A stretch of DNA of 20,376 bases from Basidiobolus ranarum (Eukaryota; Basidiobolomycota; Basidiobolomycetes; Basidiobolales), in assembly GCA_040143965.1 (NCBI GenBank), contig JASJQH010000229.1, positions 1-20,376 of the forward strand, given 5' to 3'. Position 1 is the first letter of the stretch. Each line of letters opens with the position of its first letter. A program made the translations under genes and the position numbers. The notes beneath the pieces were generated by a model. It was not told the DNA's origin and did not search any database. It was given only the letters and a program-made list of their open reading frames with translations. Below are positions 9,291-19,346 of the stretch, piece after piece.

Positions 9291-11346
9291 ATGTACAGCC
9301 TACCAAAACTTATTCGTGCAAGCAACTCTTTCAAGTATGCCACAAACTTATGTCGAAGAAAGGTAAGTCTTATTTTTATGTGACTTTTAGATAGGGTATC
9401 AGTAACGCTTTATTTTTGCATAGACTGGTTCTCTAGGAGTATTTGCGAGACAGTATAGCTCAAGTGGAGCTCCCGTGGTTGGTATTGATCTGGGAACTAC
9501 CAACTCTTGTGTTGCAATTATGGATGGTAAAAACCCTCGGATTTTGGAGAACTCCGAAGGAACCAGAACTACTCCTTCCATTGTAGCATTCACCAAAGAA
9601 GGGGAACTTTTGGTTGGACAATCAGCAAAACGTCAAGCAGTGGTGAATCCAGAGAACACCGTATTTGCTACTAAAAGACTTATCGGGCGTACATTCAATG
9701 ATAAAGAAGTTCAAAATGACATCAAGGCTGTCCCATACAAAATTGTTGAACACTCCAATGGTGATGCTTGGGTTGAGGCCAGAGGTAAAAAATACTCACC
9801 CAGTCAGATTGGTGCTTTTATTCTGACAAAAATGAAGGATACCGCGGAGAGCTTCCTGAGCAAAAAGGTCACTCAGGCTGTGATTACTGTACCCGCGTAT
9901 TTCAATGACGCACAGCGTCAAGCTACTAAAGATGCCGGAAAGATCGCTGGATTGGAAGTCCTTCGTGTCATCAATGAGCCCACCGCTGCTGCCTTGGCCT
10001 ACGGACTGGATCGAGAAGATAATCGTACGGTGGCGATTTACGATCTTGGTGGAGGTACTTTTGATATTTCCATCCTAGAGATTCAGAATGGAGTGTTTGA
10101 GGTGAAATCAACCAATGGCGATACCCATCTGGGTGGTGAAGATTTCGATATCAAACTAGTCAACCATATTCTTGATGACTTTAAGAAATCGGAAGGTATC
10201 GATCTTAGTAACGATAGAATGGCCGTGCAGCGTATTCGAGAGGCTTGTGAAAAGGCGAAAATAGAGTTGTCTTCCACATTGCAGACTGATATTAATCTAC
10301 CATATATTACCGCTGATGCTACCGGTCCTAAGCATATCAATATGAAACTCAGTCGTACAAAGTACGAAGCAATGATGAAACCCTTGGTGGATCGTACTGT
10401 GGAACCGTGCAAAAAGGCAATCAAAGACGCTGGAGTTAGTATATCTGATATCCATGATGTAGTCTTGGTTGGAGGCATGACACGTATGCCAAAGGTAGTG
10501 GAGTCAGTCAAGAGTATTTTCCACAAGGATCCCGCAAAGAGTGTGAATCCTGATGAGGCGGTGGCCATTGGAGCCGCCATTCAGGGTGGCGTTCTTTCTG
10601 GTGCAGTATCAGATATCCTTTTGCTTGATGTAACACCACTTTCCCTTGGAATTGAAACCTTGGGTGGTGTATTCACGCGACTTATCAATCGTAACACCAC
10701 CATACCAACCAAGAAATCTCAAGTCTTCTCCACCGCTGCGGATGGTCAAACTCAGGTGCAGGTTAAGGTATTCCAAGGTGAACGTGAGCTAGTACGTGAT
10801 AACAAACTTCTAGGAGAATTTAACCTCACTGGTGTTGCCCCCGCACCTCGTGGCGTTCCTCAGATTGAAGTGGCATTCGATATCGACGCTGACGGTATTG
10901 TCAAAGTAAGTGCCAAAGATAAGGCTACTGGTCGTGATCAATCCATGTCCATCGTCGCATCCTCTGGTTTAAGCAAGGATGAAATTGAAAATATGGTCAA
11001 GAATGCTGAAGAGTTTGCGGAGTCCGATATTAAACGTAAGGAAGCCATTGAAGCTACTAATACAGCTGAATCAGCTGTACATGAAACTGAGAAGCATATC
11101 AACGACTTCAAAGACCAAATCGACCAGGAAGAAGCCAAGAAACTCCAAGAGCAAATCAATACATTGAGAGAGAAGATCAGCAAAGGAGAAGAGGCTGATC
11201 CTGAAGACATTAGAAAATCCACACATGAATTACAACAAGCAAGTTTGAAGGTATTTGAAGCAGTATACAAGAACCGTGCTTCACAAGACTCTGGTAACAG
11301 TGGGGAAACCGTTGTAGATAATGACAGTGAGAAAAAGAAAGATTAA
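9291..11346 (+). CDS. SSC1: Mitochondrial Hsp70 chaperone (Ssc1/mortalin type)
   Basis: Matrix Hsp70 drives import through the TIM23 motor and folds matrix proteins with ATP, a J-protein and Mge1 (family knowledge). Two exons, 9291-9362 and 9424-11346, with a 61-nt intron, encode 664 residues, about the usual length. The first 41 residues are a mitochondrial presequence, rich in Arg/Ser and nearly free of acidic residues, ending [11 protein letters not shown] before SSS fits an R-3 type processing site. The ATPase domain carries [12 protein letters not shown] (residues 44-55), [13 protein letters not shown] (about 207) and [10 protein letters not shown] (about 231), then [12 protein letters not shown]. 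The linker and substrate domain begin with [17 protein letters not shown]. The tail is a charged helical lid ending EKKKD. Starting at the GTG at 9475 instead would lose the presequence, so the ATG at 9291 with a spliced intron is preferred. Confidence 0.97.
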
Positions 11347-11388
11347 GGGTACTGTTCAGTAAATTCGATGTTGTTTCAAAGGAAGAAA

Positions 11389-11394
11389 AATAAA
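11389..11394 (+). terminator. Poly(A) signal of the mtHsp70 gene
   Basis: AATAAA, 43 bases past the stop codon. Confidence 0.6.
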
Positions 11395-11428
11395 TTAGTT
11401 CTCAAGTTTATTTAATCAGTATTTGATG

Positions 11429-11685
11429 CTAAGAGCAGAACTGGAGGCCATCTTCCTGTAATGGAAGCTTCTCGTTATATTTGCTTTTAATAAATTCCAC
11501 GCAATCATCTATGTCTCTTGTAAGCAGACCAGGTCTTTAAATATCCCCTGAATCTCGAAACTTTCATCCTACTAAACTCCACGCTCATCGGGTATTTCAA
11601 TACCATGGACTTGGTCAAACTTACTAGCAAGCTCAGGTCACTTGCCAGTAGCTACATCTAAGGCAGCTTTGTGGAAGTCATGAAT
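11429..11685 (-). pseudogene. Possible gene remnant, unidentified
   Basis: Read on the minus strand, one frame gives IHDFHKAALDVATGK, a stop, then PELASKFDQVHGIEIPDERG and two stops; a second frame then gives RPGLLTRDIDDCVEFIKSKY followed by NEKLPLQEDGLQFCS and a stop. The composition is that of real protein, and the segments follow one another, which suggests a decayed gene or its 3' end. I do not recognise the family. It could still be chance. Confidence 0.3.
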
Positions 11686-11701
11686 CGTTTGAATAAAGAT
11701 A

Positions 11702-11707
11702 TTTATT
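11702..11707 (-). terminator. Poly(A) signal of the Smc1 gene
   Basis: AATAAA on the minus strand, about 80 bases past the Smc1 stop codon (11785-11787). Confidence 0.45.
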
Positions 11708-11784
11708 AATATTTAACAGTCACATACGATCATTTTATCTACATACAATAGAAAAGATTTTTGCAAGGAAAAGAGATATGAAAG

Positions 11785-14700
11785 TTAGTTATCTTCAACT
11801 GGATATTGTGTCAAATCCAGGGTCAATACTCTACTGCTATTTACATCTTGATCTCGATGGATACCCACCAACGATTGTGCTTTTTCGTAGAGAGATTGTT
11901 TAAGTGAGATAACCACGAATTGGAAGTTGTCTCCAGCATGTTCACGGATATAGTTCGCAACCTTGCCTACGTTGGCGTTATCTAGCGCTGCATCTACCTC
12001 GTCAAGGACAAAGAATGGCGAGGGTTGATAGCTGTGAATAGCAAACAGAAGTGCCAGTGCGGCAACGGTCTTTTCTCCACCTGATAGCTGCTCCATATCA
12101 CGGAAACGTTTCATCGGTGGCATCGCGTGATATTTGACACCATCCAAGTAGGGCTCTTCGCTATCTTCTAAACTGAGATAGGCAGTTCCGCCAAGTGGAA
12201 AGGTTTTGCTTTTAGTTAAATCTTTGTAAATTTGATCGATTTTTTCGGCAATGTGGCTGTAAGCTGCGTAAAATTTCTGATATCTCTGTTGCTTGATCGA
12301 GTTAAACATCTCCTTGGCATCTTTAGCTTCTCTTCGTGCTTCTTCGAATTCTTCCTCCGTGCTTCTGAGTCGGTTTTGAACATCCCCCATACGGTCAAAC
12401 ACCTTGAGGTTGGGTGCTAAACGCTCAATTTCCGCCTGGATATCTCTAATCTTTTCTTTGAACTCATTGTCAAGATCACTGCTGTCATTTTCCTTTTGAC
12501 TCCTAGATAAAGAAGAGAAATCAACCTCTATTGTCCAATCAGAAGAACGGAAGGAGCGTTGACTAAGGCTCTGTGACTGCGTTGGTGTCTGTGTCGAGCC
12601 GTCGATATCCATGGCATCTCTAATGCGCTCCGAGTCATCCAAAGGCACCTCCTCTAAGGATCCACGAGCTAACGGAAGTTCTATTTCTTCTAACTTACAG
12701 CGCCTGAAAATGGAGGTTCTTTCAACGTTTAGCTTTTCGATGACCGATTCTTTAGCGGCCATATCTTTCATCAAACGATCTAGCTCTCGCATCACAACAT
12801 TGAGCTGTTTCTTGATTTGATTGATTTCATCAGTCTTGTCACCAAATACTGTGTCAGCAGAGAGCAACTCGCGTCTAAGTTCCGAAATCTCATTAGAAAT
12901 CGTTTGGCTTTCTCGAATGTGAATTTCTTTCTGAGAGTTCAATTGATGGAGCGAATTCTGATCCAAAGCAATCAACGACTGAAGCTTGGCTAAACGTTCT
13001 GCCGTTTCAAATAGCTGTTGCGTTTCGAATTCTAACTGGTTCTCTAAACGGGACCGCTGGGTAGTGAAATTCATGCGCATTTCAGCTGACTCTTGAGCAA
13101 ATTTGAGTTGACTTTCTTCATACTCACGAACGTGACTGACACCGATAGTCTGACAGAATTCCTCGAAAACACTGTCTTCAATGTCGTAAATGCTGTCCTT
13201 GATACGAGCAATCTCTGCCTCGAAGGATGCGATGTTAGAGGACATTTGATCTAGCTTTGGAGAGAGCTCTTTCAGTTCATTGTTAATGTGCTCCAATTCC
13301 TGTTCGATGCTGGCCAATTTACGTTTTGTGCCATTGAAATCCTCGCGTGTAAATTCCAGTCTTGACTCCAGTCCGGATATTTCCGATTTATATTGTTCCT
13401 CATTACTGATACGTCTTTTGGATCTCCCTAGCTCATTGAGTTGTGAGAAGAGCGAGTCCCTGGCACGCTTGAGATTCTCAATCTCCTTTTCTTCCCAGCG
13501 ATGGGCTCCAGATGAAAGCCCGCTTTGACCACCAGTGATAAGACCACTCTTGTGAATGATTGTTCCATCTAGAGTGACAGTTTTGACCTCTTGGCCACGG
13601 TCATAACATATATATTTGGCTACAGCAAGAGAATCACAGATTAACGCATTGCCGCAGGCATACTGAAGTGCTCGTTCAAGATATCCCTCATGCTGAATAA
13701 CATCAATAGCCAATCTGGCTCCTTTAGTAAACGAACGATATTTATCATTGATGGGTTTGATCACCAGAGTATCCAGAGGCAAGAAGGTAGCCTGACCAAC
13801 ACGTTGTTCACGCATGTATTGAATACAATCGATGGCAGTCTTTTCCTGATCCACAACAATAGCGTCCATGTTGCGCCCGAGGACAATAGAAACGGCAACA
13901 TCATACTTGCGTTGGGAAGGTTTACAGAGATCAACGAGGCGGCCATGGACACCAGGGAAGATTCGTTTCATGGTTTCTAAACACTCCTTCATCTTGTGCT
14001 CTCTTTCGGTTTCACGACGATCCACCTTAGCCTCCATAAGTTTGTTCAGAGTGCTGGTAAGCTTCTCGTTTAGTTCCAATTCATTTTGAACAATGCTCTC
14101 ACGCTCTACCACTGCGTTGGCCAAATTCTGTTTCGCCTTTTCCAAATCCTGACTAATCTGGCTAACTTGGCTTTGAACCTTCTCCCTATGGTCGAGCAGA
14201 CCAGTTCTATCTTCTTTGAGCTTATCTCGTTGTCTCTCAAGCTGGTCGACCTTTTCTTTTATACGCTGAAGGGATTCAAAGTTGGTCTTGTGTTGACGAT
14301 ACAAGTTGTCCAGCTGCTGTTGCTCCGAATAAGTTCGCACACGAACTTCTTCTTTATTATGATTGTACTCGGCCAGTTGATCCTCGGTTAGTTGAAAACC
14401 CATTCCCATGGTTTTCGCTCGGATGGTGGCTTCGTAGTTTTCTTCAGCTTTGGCGACATTGGTTAATTCGGTTTTGAGAGAGGCGACACTCTCAGTTTGT
14501 CGGTCATGATCTTTCCTCAGCTTCGTGAGATTGTTCTCAGTCTGATTGATTTTCTTCTGGGTGTGAGTGATTTTCTCTTCTAAACTGAGGAGCTGTGGTC
14601 TACGATCTTCGTATTCTCTTTCTCTTTTTTTGATATTCATTTCCAATTTCAAATTCTCTCGATGAATCCGTGCTTGTTCTCTTTTGAGCTCACGTATTTG

Positions 14701-15597
14701 ATTCTCCAGTCTTGATTGGTCTCTTTGTTTTTCAGTTAGCTGAATGCTATCTTGATCTACGGCCTCCTCCTCACGAGAAACATTCTTTTCGGTATGAAAT
14801 AGCTTCCACACTAAATGAGAGATGGTCATTTTCTCTTTCTCTCTATTTAAACTCTCAAAACGTTCTGCTTCAGCTTTCTGTTCTTGGAACTGCTTCATTT
14901 CCGCCGCGATACCACGCTTTTTGTTGAAATTGAAAGCAGAGTTTTCGGTGGCTCTCTCTTGCAAACCTTTAAGACGTTCATATTCAGGTTTAAGTTCGAG
15001 TGAACCACTAATCTGTTCGATTAAACGAGTAAGATCTTTAGGGGATTGAGAAGCGATAGCTTCTACATCTCCTTGAAATACAAGGAAATTGCGTGCTTTG
15101 ATTAGAATATTTTGTTCTTCCAAAATGGCATTATATCTAGACCAAGTGACAACATTATCATTGATCTTGTATTCACTACTTCCACTAGAAGTGATAGTAC
15201 GAGTGAACTTTATCTCCTGTTTGCTATCATCTTCATATACCGCAGTAACGAAAGCTTTCTTGGGCATGGACTCTTCTACAGAAGCTTCTTCTAACGTTTC
15301 ATCCTTTCTTAAAGCTCTTCCTCGATATATCAAATCTTTTAGCTGAGAAGAACGAAGTTGTGAAGACTTTACACCAAGTACAAAACTAATGGCGTCCATC
15401 AAGTTGGATTTTCCTAAGTAACAAGAAAGAAGGGATTTCTTTTTAGGTTCTAGCTTTCAAAACGAATCAAGTAAGAATTGAAAATTACCTGCTCCATTAG
15501 GACCAATAACTGAAGTAAAAGTATAGAAAGGTCCAACTAATTGATGCCCTTTATAAGATTTAAAGTTTTCCAACTCTAAACGTACAAGTTTCCCCAT
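11785..15597 (-). CDS. SMC1: Cohesin ATPase subunit Smc1
   Basis: Smc1 pairs with Smc3 and the kleisin Rad21 to form the cohesin ring that holds sister chromatids and shapes loops (family knowledge). Two exons, 15489-15597 and 11785-15413, encode 1245 residues, the normal size. The 75-nt intron splits the Walker A motif GPNGAGKS (residues 32-39), so the long open frame alone lacks the ATPase start; the ATG at 15597 gives [20 protein letters not shown], the standard Smc1 N-terminus. Two long coiled coils flank a hinge recognisable from [20 protein letters not shown] through [15 protein letters not shown] and ITGGQSG. The C-terminal head has the signature [16 protein letters not shown] (about residue 1146) and Walker [14 protein letters not shown] with catalytic Glu near 1175. 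The DEVDAALDN form and the N-terminus identify Smc1 rather than Smc2, 3 or 4. It is transcribed towards mtHsp70. Many small frames on the opposite strand are shadows. Confidence 0.98.
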
Positions 15598-16079
15598 CTA
15601 GATATTGTGAACTTGGGTGGAATGAGGAAGGGGAAATATTAATGGTATTGAGAAGTAGAACGCGAACGTATATTACAGTGTAGTTGATACGCGTTCGAGT
15701 AAGAAGCTTCTTCTGAACTCCATCAATGGCTTATTTTGACCTAACATTGCTATCCAATCAGTATCTCTAGTGTGAACTGAATAGAAATTTGTTTACTTTT
15801 CAAATTTATCTCACTAGACTTAATTGCCCAACATGCTTAGATGTATAATTAAAGCAAAGTAAGTTGGTTTATCACTGAATACACTATTAACGAACATGGA
15901 TAATCCAAAGAACATATATGAAGGATTGGCACTAAAAGAAAAGATAAATATCATGACAATCAGAATGTTTCATGTGAGAAAGTGGGAAACTTACATAATC
16001 GGTACCTAACATTCTGGTATCAAAATCACTGTTGAAAACTGCTACATAGAAAGGAATGAGTTTGATTATCTTGGAAATA
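15598..16079. other. Spacer upstream of Smc1
   Basis: Promoter side of Smc1. A 38-codon open frame at 15896-16009 (plus, starting MDNPKNIYEGLALKEK) is too short and isolated to call. No repeat or RNA gene is seen. Confidence 0.45.
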
Positions 16080-17030
16080 CATGTGGTCTGTGCCGCCACC
16101 GATCTATTCGCGTTGACCGGCCACCTTTATTGCGGTCCTGAATGACAACCTTACCACCATACTCTTTGAAGATGTCCATCTTTACGGGTATACCATCAAG
16201 ATCTTCTATACTTTCACTAGGGCATCGAGTCGATTATTAATAGCTATGGACAGCGGTATCAATTTTTGTTGCATCAACGAAGCCACTGTTGGTGCCACTT
16301 TGGGTGAAACTGTCTCTCGGAGATCACTAACCTCGATGAGGTTTCTTTTCAACTCAATAGTGGTGCTGATTTGCGTATGATCAAGATATTGTGGTCAAGC
16401 GTGATATCTGCCTGTAAGCAACCCTGCCTCAACTGCTATAACCGGTATGAATGGCATGATTGTCAACTGTAAACCTAACGACGACCTCAAACCCAAGGTT
16501 GAGAAACACGAGAAACTGTCGGCTGTCATGGTCACCTCTCCATTCACCTTCAGTGTGTTCGAAAATGAAGTGACATCATCCATAACAATAGTGATTTGGT
16601 GTACACTGACGAAGCCAACACAAATGCTCAGATCGGTCTTATCTTTCTAGAGAGATCAGAGCGAACATTGTTACTTGAGCTTGCGTAAAACCTTCTGTAT
16701 CTCTCATGGTGGTGGTTCGGGTATGGGGCCCACTGATGTCAAGCCTCACTTGGCTCCCTACCTCCCTGATCCATTGGTTTAAACAAGTGAAACTTTACTT
16801 TTTGGCTCGACTATCATCATTTTCATCTCTTGGACTTGCAGTAAGATAATAAGTGGCAATGGCATTGCTGGGGCCAGTGAACAAGTCTTCCTCAATGCTA
16901 ACTACACGAGAGCCACTATAAGGCCCTCTACACGAATGAGTTTACCTTTGAATTTCGACCATTTGGAACCACAGCTAAGCAACTCAAAGAGGAGAATAGA
17001 AAATGGGCCAAAATCTTGGGGCTTTGTTGA
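16080..17030 (+). pseudogene. Decayed copy of glycine dehydrogenase (decarboxylating), P-protein
   Basis: The P-protein of the mitochondrial glycine cleavage system decarboxylates glycine with pyridoxal phosphate. Here only collinear fragments remain, in alternating frames: HVVCAATDLFALT (from 16080), INFCCINEATVGATLGETVS (16255), DEVSFQLNSGA (16335), SNPASTAITGM then LKPKVEKHEKLSAVMVTSPF (16417-16550), VYTDEANTNAQIGL (16599), [20 protein letters not shown] (16678, which keeps the PLP lysine of the HKTF.IPHGGGGPG motif), [11 protein letters not shown] and a stop, FGSTIIIFISW and EQVFLNANYT (16801-16910), then YTNEFTFEFRPFGTTAKQLK (about 16929) ending in a stop. At least six frame shifts, internal stops and large deletions rule out a working enzyme. 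No introns are evident, although the neighbouring genes are intron-rich, so a retrocopy is likely. Codon use in the fragments still looks coding. A functional copy is expected elsewhere in the genome. Confidence 0.9.
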
Positions 17031-17461
17031 AAGAGTGCTACTACTGGCCTAGTGTCACGGCGACGGCAATCTTGTCAACTCATACCGATTATCAATAGAT
17101 GTTGCCCTCTTAATGTTGAACAATAATACGCTTCTATTCAGTATCCATTGCATGTCAAACTACAAGTGTGGAACAACACATGCTTTAAGTTGACAAATGT
17201 TGATTCACCCGAGTCTAGGAGTCAAGAATCAATGTTTAACTTCCACTAGTTACCAATTGGCTCAGTTGATTGAGTCGTTGTCTTGCAAAGAGCTTTTACC
17301 ATACATGAATTACGTCAAAGTGAGTTGTTTGCAAGTCAATCCCCTCCGGTTACCACGTTGGATTCTTTTGGGATGGAGCTTATCAACTCGCAATTCCCAA
17401 CTGTCACATATAAATAAGAGAAACAAGTTCGATGTGGAGACAACTTGTATTACGTCGCAAA
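17031..17461. other. Spacer and promoter of the R-SNARE gene
   Basis: The first 40 bases may continue the P-protein remnant (a CYYWPSV-like reading at 17036-17056). The rest is the probable promoter and 5' leader of the SNARE gene. A 92-codon open frame at 17197-17475 has no recognisable domain and overlaps the SNARE start; I regard it as chance. Confidence 0.45.
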
Positions 17462-18016
17462 ATGTAAGTTGCTGATGCTTCCATCCTTAATTCTACTTTG
17501 ACTTATAGAGAAATCCAAAAGGTCTTCCGATGCCAAGGCTTCCATCACCAGTGCGCCTAATCCAATACCTGATGATAGATCCACAAAAGTCCAACAACAA
17601 GTGAACCACGTGGTAGACATTATGCGAGATAATATCGGTAAAGTTATGGATCGCGGTGAGAAATTAGAGAACTTGAGCCACCAAGCAAGTAAGTTTGACT
17701 CCTGTTACCACTAGCACCAGCCCCGCCACCGCACTAACATCATGGTTCTATTAGGCGATTTAGAAATGGAATCGAACCGATTTAGACAAAACCCATGTCA
17801 AGTTCGTAAGCACATGTGGTGTGGAAATATGAAAATGCGCTTCGCAATCGCTGCTATTATAGTGGGCATTATAGTGTGTATAATTGGTGAGTAAATTCCC
17901 TCCCTTTTCCTGCTTCTCTCTATTCCTTTTCTTCTAACTAGTTCCTTTTAGCCACGATTGTATTAAAGACCAAAGATTCCCAGAGTACCAAACCTACTCT
18001 TACCCAAAGCGCTTAA
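17462..18016 (+). CDS. SNC1: Synaptobrevin/VAMP-type R-SNARE
   Basis: A v-SNARE of the synaptobrevin family, which drives fusion of secretory or endosomal vesicles with the plasma membrane (family knowledge). Exons 17462-17463, 17522-17688, 17755-17886 and 17952-18016 encode 121 residues, normal for Snc1/VAMP2. The SNARE helix runs from about residue 23 to 82, with VVDIMRDNIGKVMDRGEKLE carrying the zero-layer Arg45. A membrane anchor follows (residues 86-105, FAIAAIIVGIIVCIIATIVL) and then a short polar tail. Cys71 and Cys79 lie just before the anchor. The start is unusual: the intron 17464-17521 (GTAAGT..AAAAG) splits the initiator codon as AT/G, giving MSSDAKASITS. An in-frame ATG at 17432 would instead add ten residues. 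A shorter intron ending at TATAG (17508) breaks the frame. The family is sure; the exact 5' end is less so. Confidence 0.88.
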
Positions 18017-18114
18017 TCAGTTATACTCTAAAACCAAGTTTTGACTAGCATATATTTATATATTTAACTTCATTAAAGACCTATCCTATTCCATAAATAA
18101 TGAATGAATGCAAT

Positions 18115-18519
18115 TTATTTTGCTGTAGCAATTGCCATAGCGTATTCCGTATTACTTTGTATTGAAACTGAGACGTGAGTAACACCGGCCTTAGCCACAG
18201 CGTCTTTAGCATCACCATAAAAGGTCACTTTGAAATTCCCATTTACATCTTGAAGGATTTCAATCCCAATCAAAGGAGCGCCTACGCCTTGATTCCATAC
18301 TTGTTCGGTATCTAAAGAAAAACTAGAAACTGCTTTGATGGTAGCCTCTTTAGCACTCCACTTCTCACATAGTTTAGACAAAGAACCTTCAGCTTCGGCC
18401 AGCTCAGACGGAGTGAAATTTCGTTCTAGAAAAGTATCATTTTCAATATTAAGTTCAGAGAGTAGTTGTATATCTATGCCAACGCCCTTCTCTCCAGATA
18501 GATTACTTAAAAGTTCCAT
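18115..18519 (-). CDS. Stand-alone FAS2-type 4'-phosphopantetheinyl transferase (holo-ACP synthase)
   Basis: Transfers phosphopantetheine from CoA to a serine of an acyl carrier protein. The 134 residues match the domain that normally forms the C-terminus of the fungal fatty acid synthase alpha chain: GVGIDIQLLSELNIENDTF then LERNFTPSELAEA, and EKWSAKEATIKAV. Asp16 and Glu58 (in WSAKEA) sit where the AcpS fold binds Mg-CoA. The late VSISH-type motif reads VSIQSNTE, so the usual His is Gln. No ketosynthase or ACP sequence precedes it, and only 196 bases separate it from the divergent gene at 18716, so it is not the end of a complete FAS2 gene. The open frame extends upstream to 18699, but that start would leave 16 bases before the next gene and adds a non-conserved AT-rich stretch, so ATG 18519 is preferred. 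It may act on mitochondrial or FAS ACP; a FAS2 fragment is the alternative. Confidence 0.83.
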   Translation of the reverse strand: MELLSNLSGEKGVGIDIQLLSELNIENDTFLERNFTPSELAEAEGSLSKLCEKWSAKEATIKAVSSFSLDTEQVWNQGVGAPLIGIEILQDVNGNFKVTFYGDAKDAVAKAGVTHVSVSIQSNTEYAMAIATAK

Positions 18520-18715
18520 AACTATCTCGGTTATAATGATAAGATGGGATTTCAAAGGATTTGGAAAATTCTCAATTACATACAGTGTTGGATTTCTCAT
18601 CAAATGATCATGCTTTAATTTGGTGATTATCAAGGTTTTGAAATAAACTACGATTAAATAATATATCCAATAATTTCTGAAAGTCTCTTGTTGTTGCATC
18701 TTTCTTATTCAAATA

Positions 18716-19304
18716 ATGGAAGTCCCAGACGTGATAAACAACCAGAATTTAGCACCAGATACTTCTGAATCGGCAGTCAGAATTGCTGACCTTCATGTGA
18801 TCGAGACGGTACTTTTTATTTCACTTTGCTGGTGGAAATCAACGAATCCCTTTTATTTTATTTTAATTCCTTTCCTTTTTCTCCACTTATAGAGGATCGT
18901 AAGGTTATTAGAAACAGCAGGCCGTACTGTGGCTATACTCTCGGATGATAGTGATCTTGGTTCAGAATTTGGAGATAAACGGCAAACTTTTGAACATTAT
19001 GTTGCGGAATACATGGAATTATTGAATGTGAGGTTTTTTTACGTACCCTTAACATACATATTCCAAATCAAGTGAATTAATCCATAATTATTTACTTAAG
19101 GAAATTCAAACTGGACTTCGACGACAATTCCATTACTTGGCAAGTTCGGGTATCGCTACCACCAACCTTCCGTACAGTGGTTCAGTGTATGGAGAGGAAA
19201 AAGAATTTTACTCTTGGGTGAAAGTAGTATCAACACTTCGTACTGAAATCAATAGTCTGCTTCAATCTCTTCAAGTTAAAGAGGCTACTTCTGAAAATAG
19301 TTGA
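18716..19304 (+). CDS. MED11: Mediator complex subunit 11 (Med11) candidate
   Basis: Med11 is a small helical head-module subunit that pairs with Med22 and links Mediator to TFIIH and RNA polymerase II (family knowledge). Exons 18716-18808, 18893-19027 and 19101-19304, with introns of 84 and 73 nt, encode 143 residues, a typical Med11 length. The conserved start RIADLHVIETRIVRLLETAG resembles the Med11 family N-terminal helix. Next come a coil with TFEHYVAEYMELLNEIQTGL, the RRQFHYLASSGI block and LPYSGSVYGEEKEFYSW, as seen in fungal homologues, and then a final helix ending LLQSLQ. None of these exons reaches 70 codons, so the gene is easily missed without splicing. It is transcribed divergently from the phosphopantetheinyl transferase gene with a 196-base shared promoter. 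The assignment rests on motif memory rather than an alignment. Confidence 0.72.
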
Positions 19305-19340
19305 AAATCTCTCTCCCACTGTAATATAATGGAATTAATT

Positions 19341-19346
19341 AATAAA
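19341..19346 (+). terminator. Poly(A) signal of the Med11 gene
   Basis: AATAAA, 37 bases past the stop codon at 19302-19304. Confidence 0.6.

Larger units (their letters stand above)
11347..11784. other. Spacer between convergent mtHsp70 and Smc1 genes
   Basis: Holds the poly(A) signals of both genes and, at 11429-11685 on the minus strand, a protein-like stretch broken by stops (separate entry). Confidence 0.5.

Noticed and set aside
10083-10580. 165-codon open frame on the minus strand
   Set aside because: Antisense shadow of the mtHsp70 coding sequence.
16395-16583. 62-codon open frame on the minus strand
   Set aside because: Antisense to the P-protein pseudogene fragments, which explain this DNA better.
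17197-17475. 92-codon open frame upstream of the SNARE gene
   Set aside because: No recognisable domain, it runs into the SNARE first intron, and its composition (Leu/Ser-rich with isolated Cys) is not convincing.
17767-17777. GGTTCGATTCC on the minus strand, a tRNA B-box-like sequence
   Set aside because: It lies inside a SNARE exon, and the flanking bases do not form a T-arm or acceptor stem.
18520-18699. In-frame 60-codon N-terminal extension of the phosphopantetheinyl transferase
   Set aside because: It is AT-rich and non-conserved, and would begin only 16 bases from the divergent gene's start; the family-like part starts at 18519.
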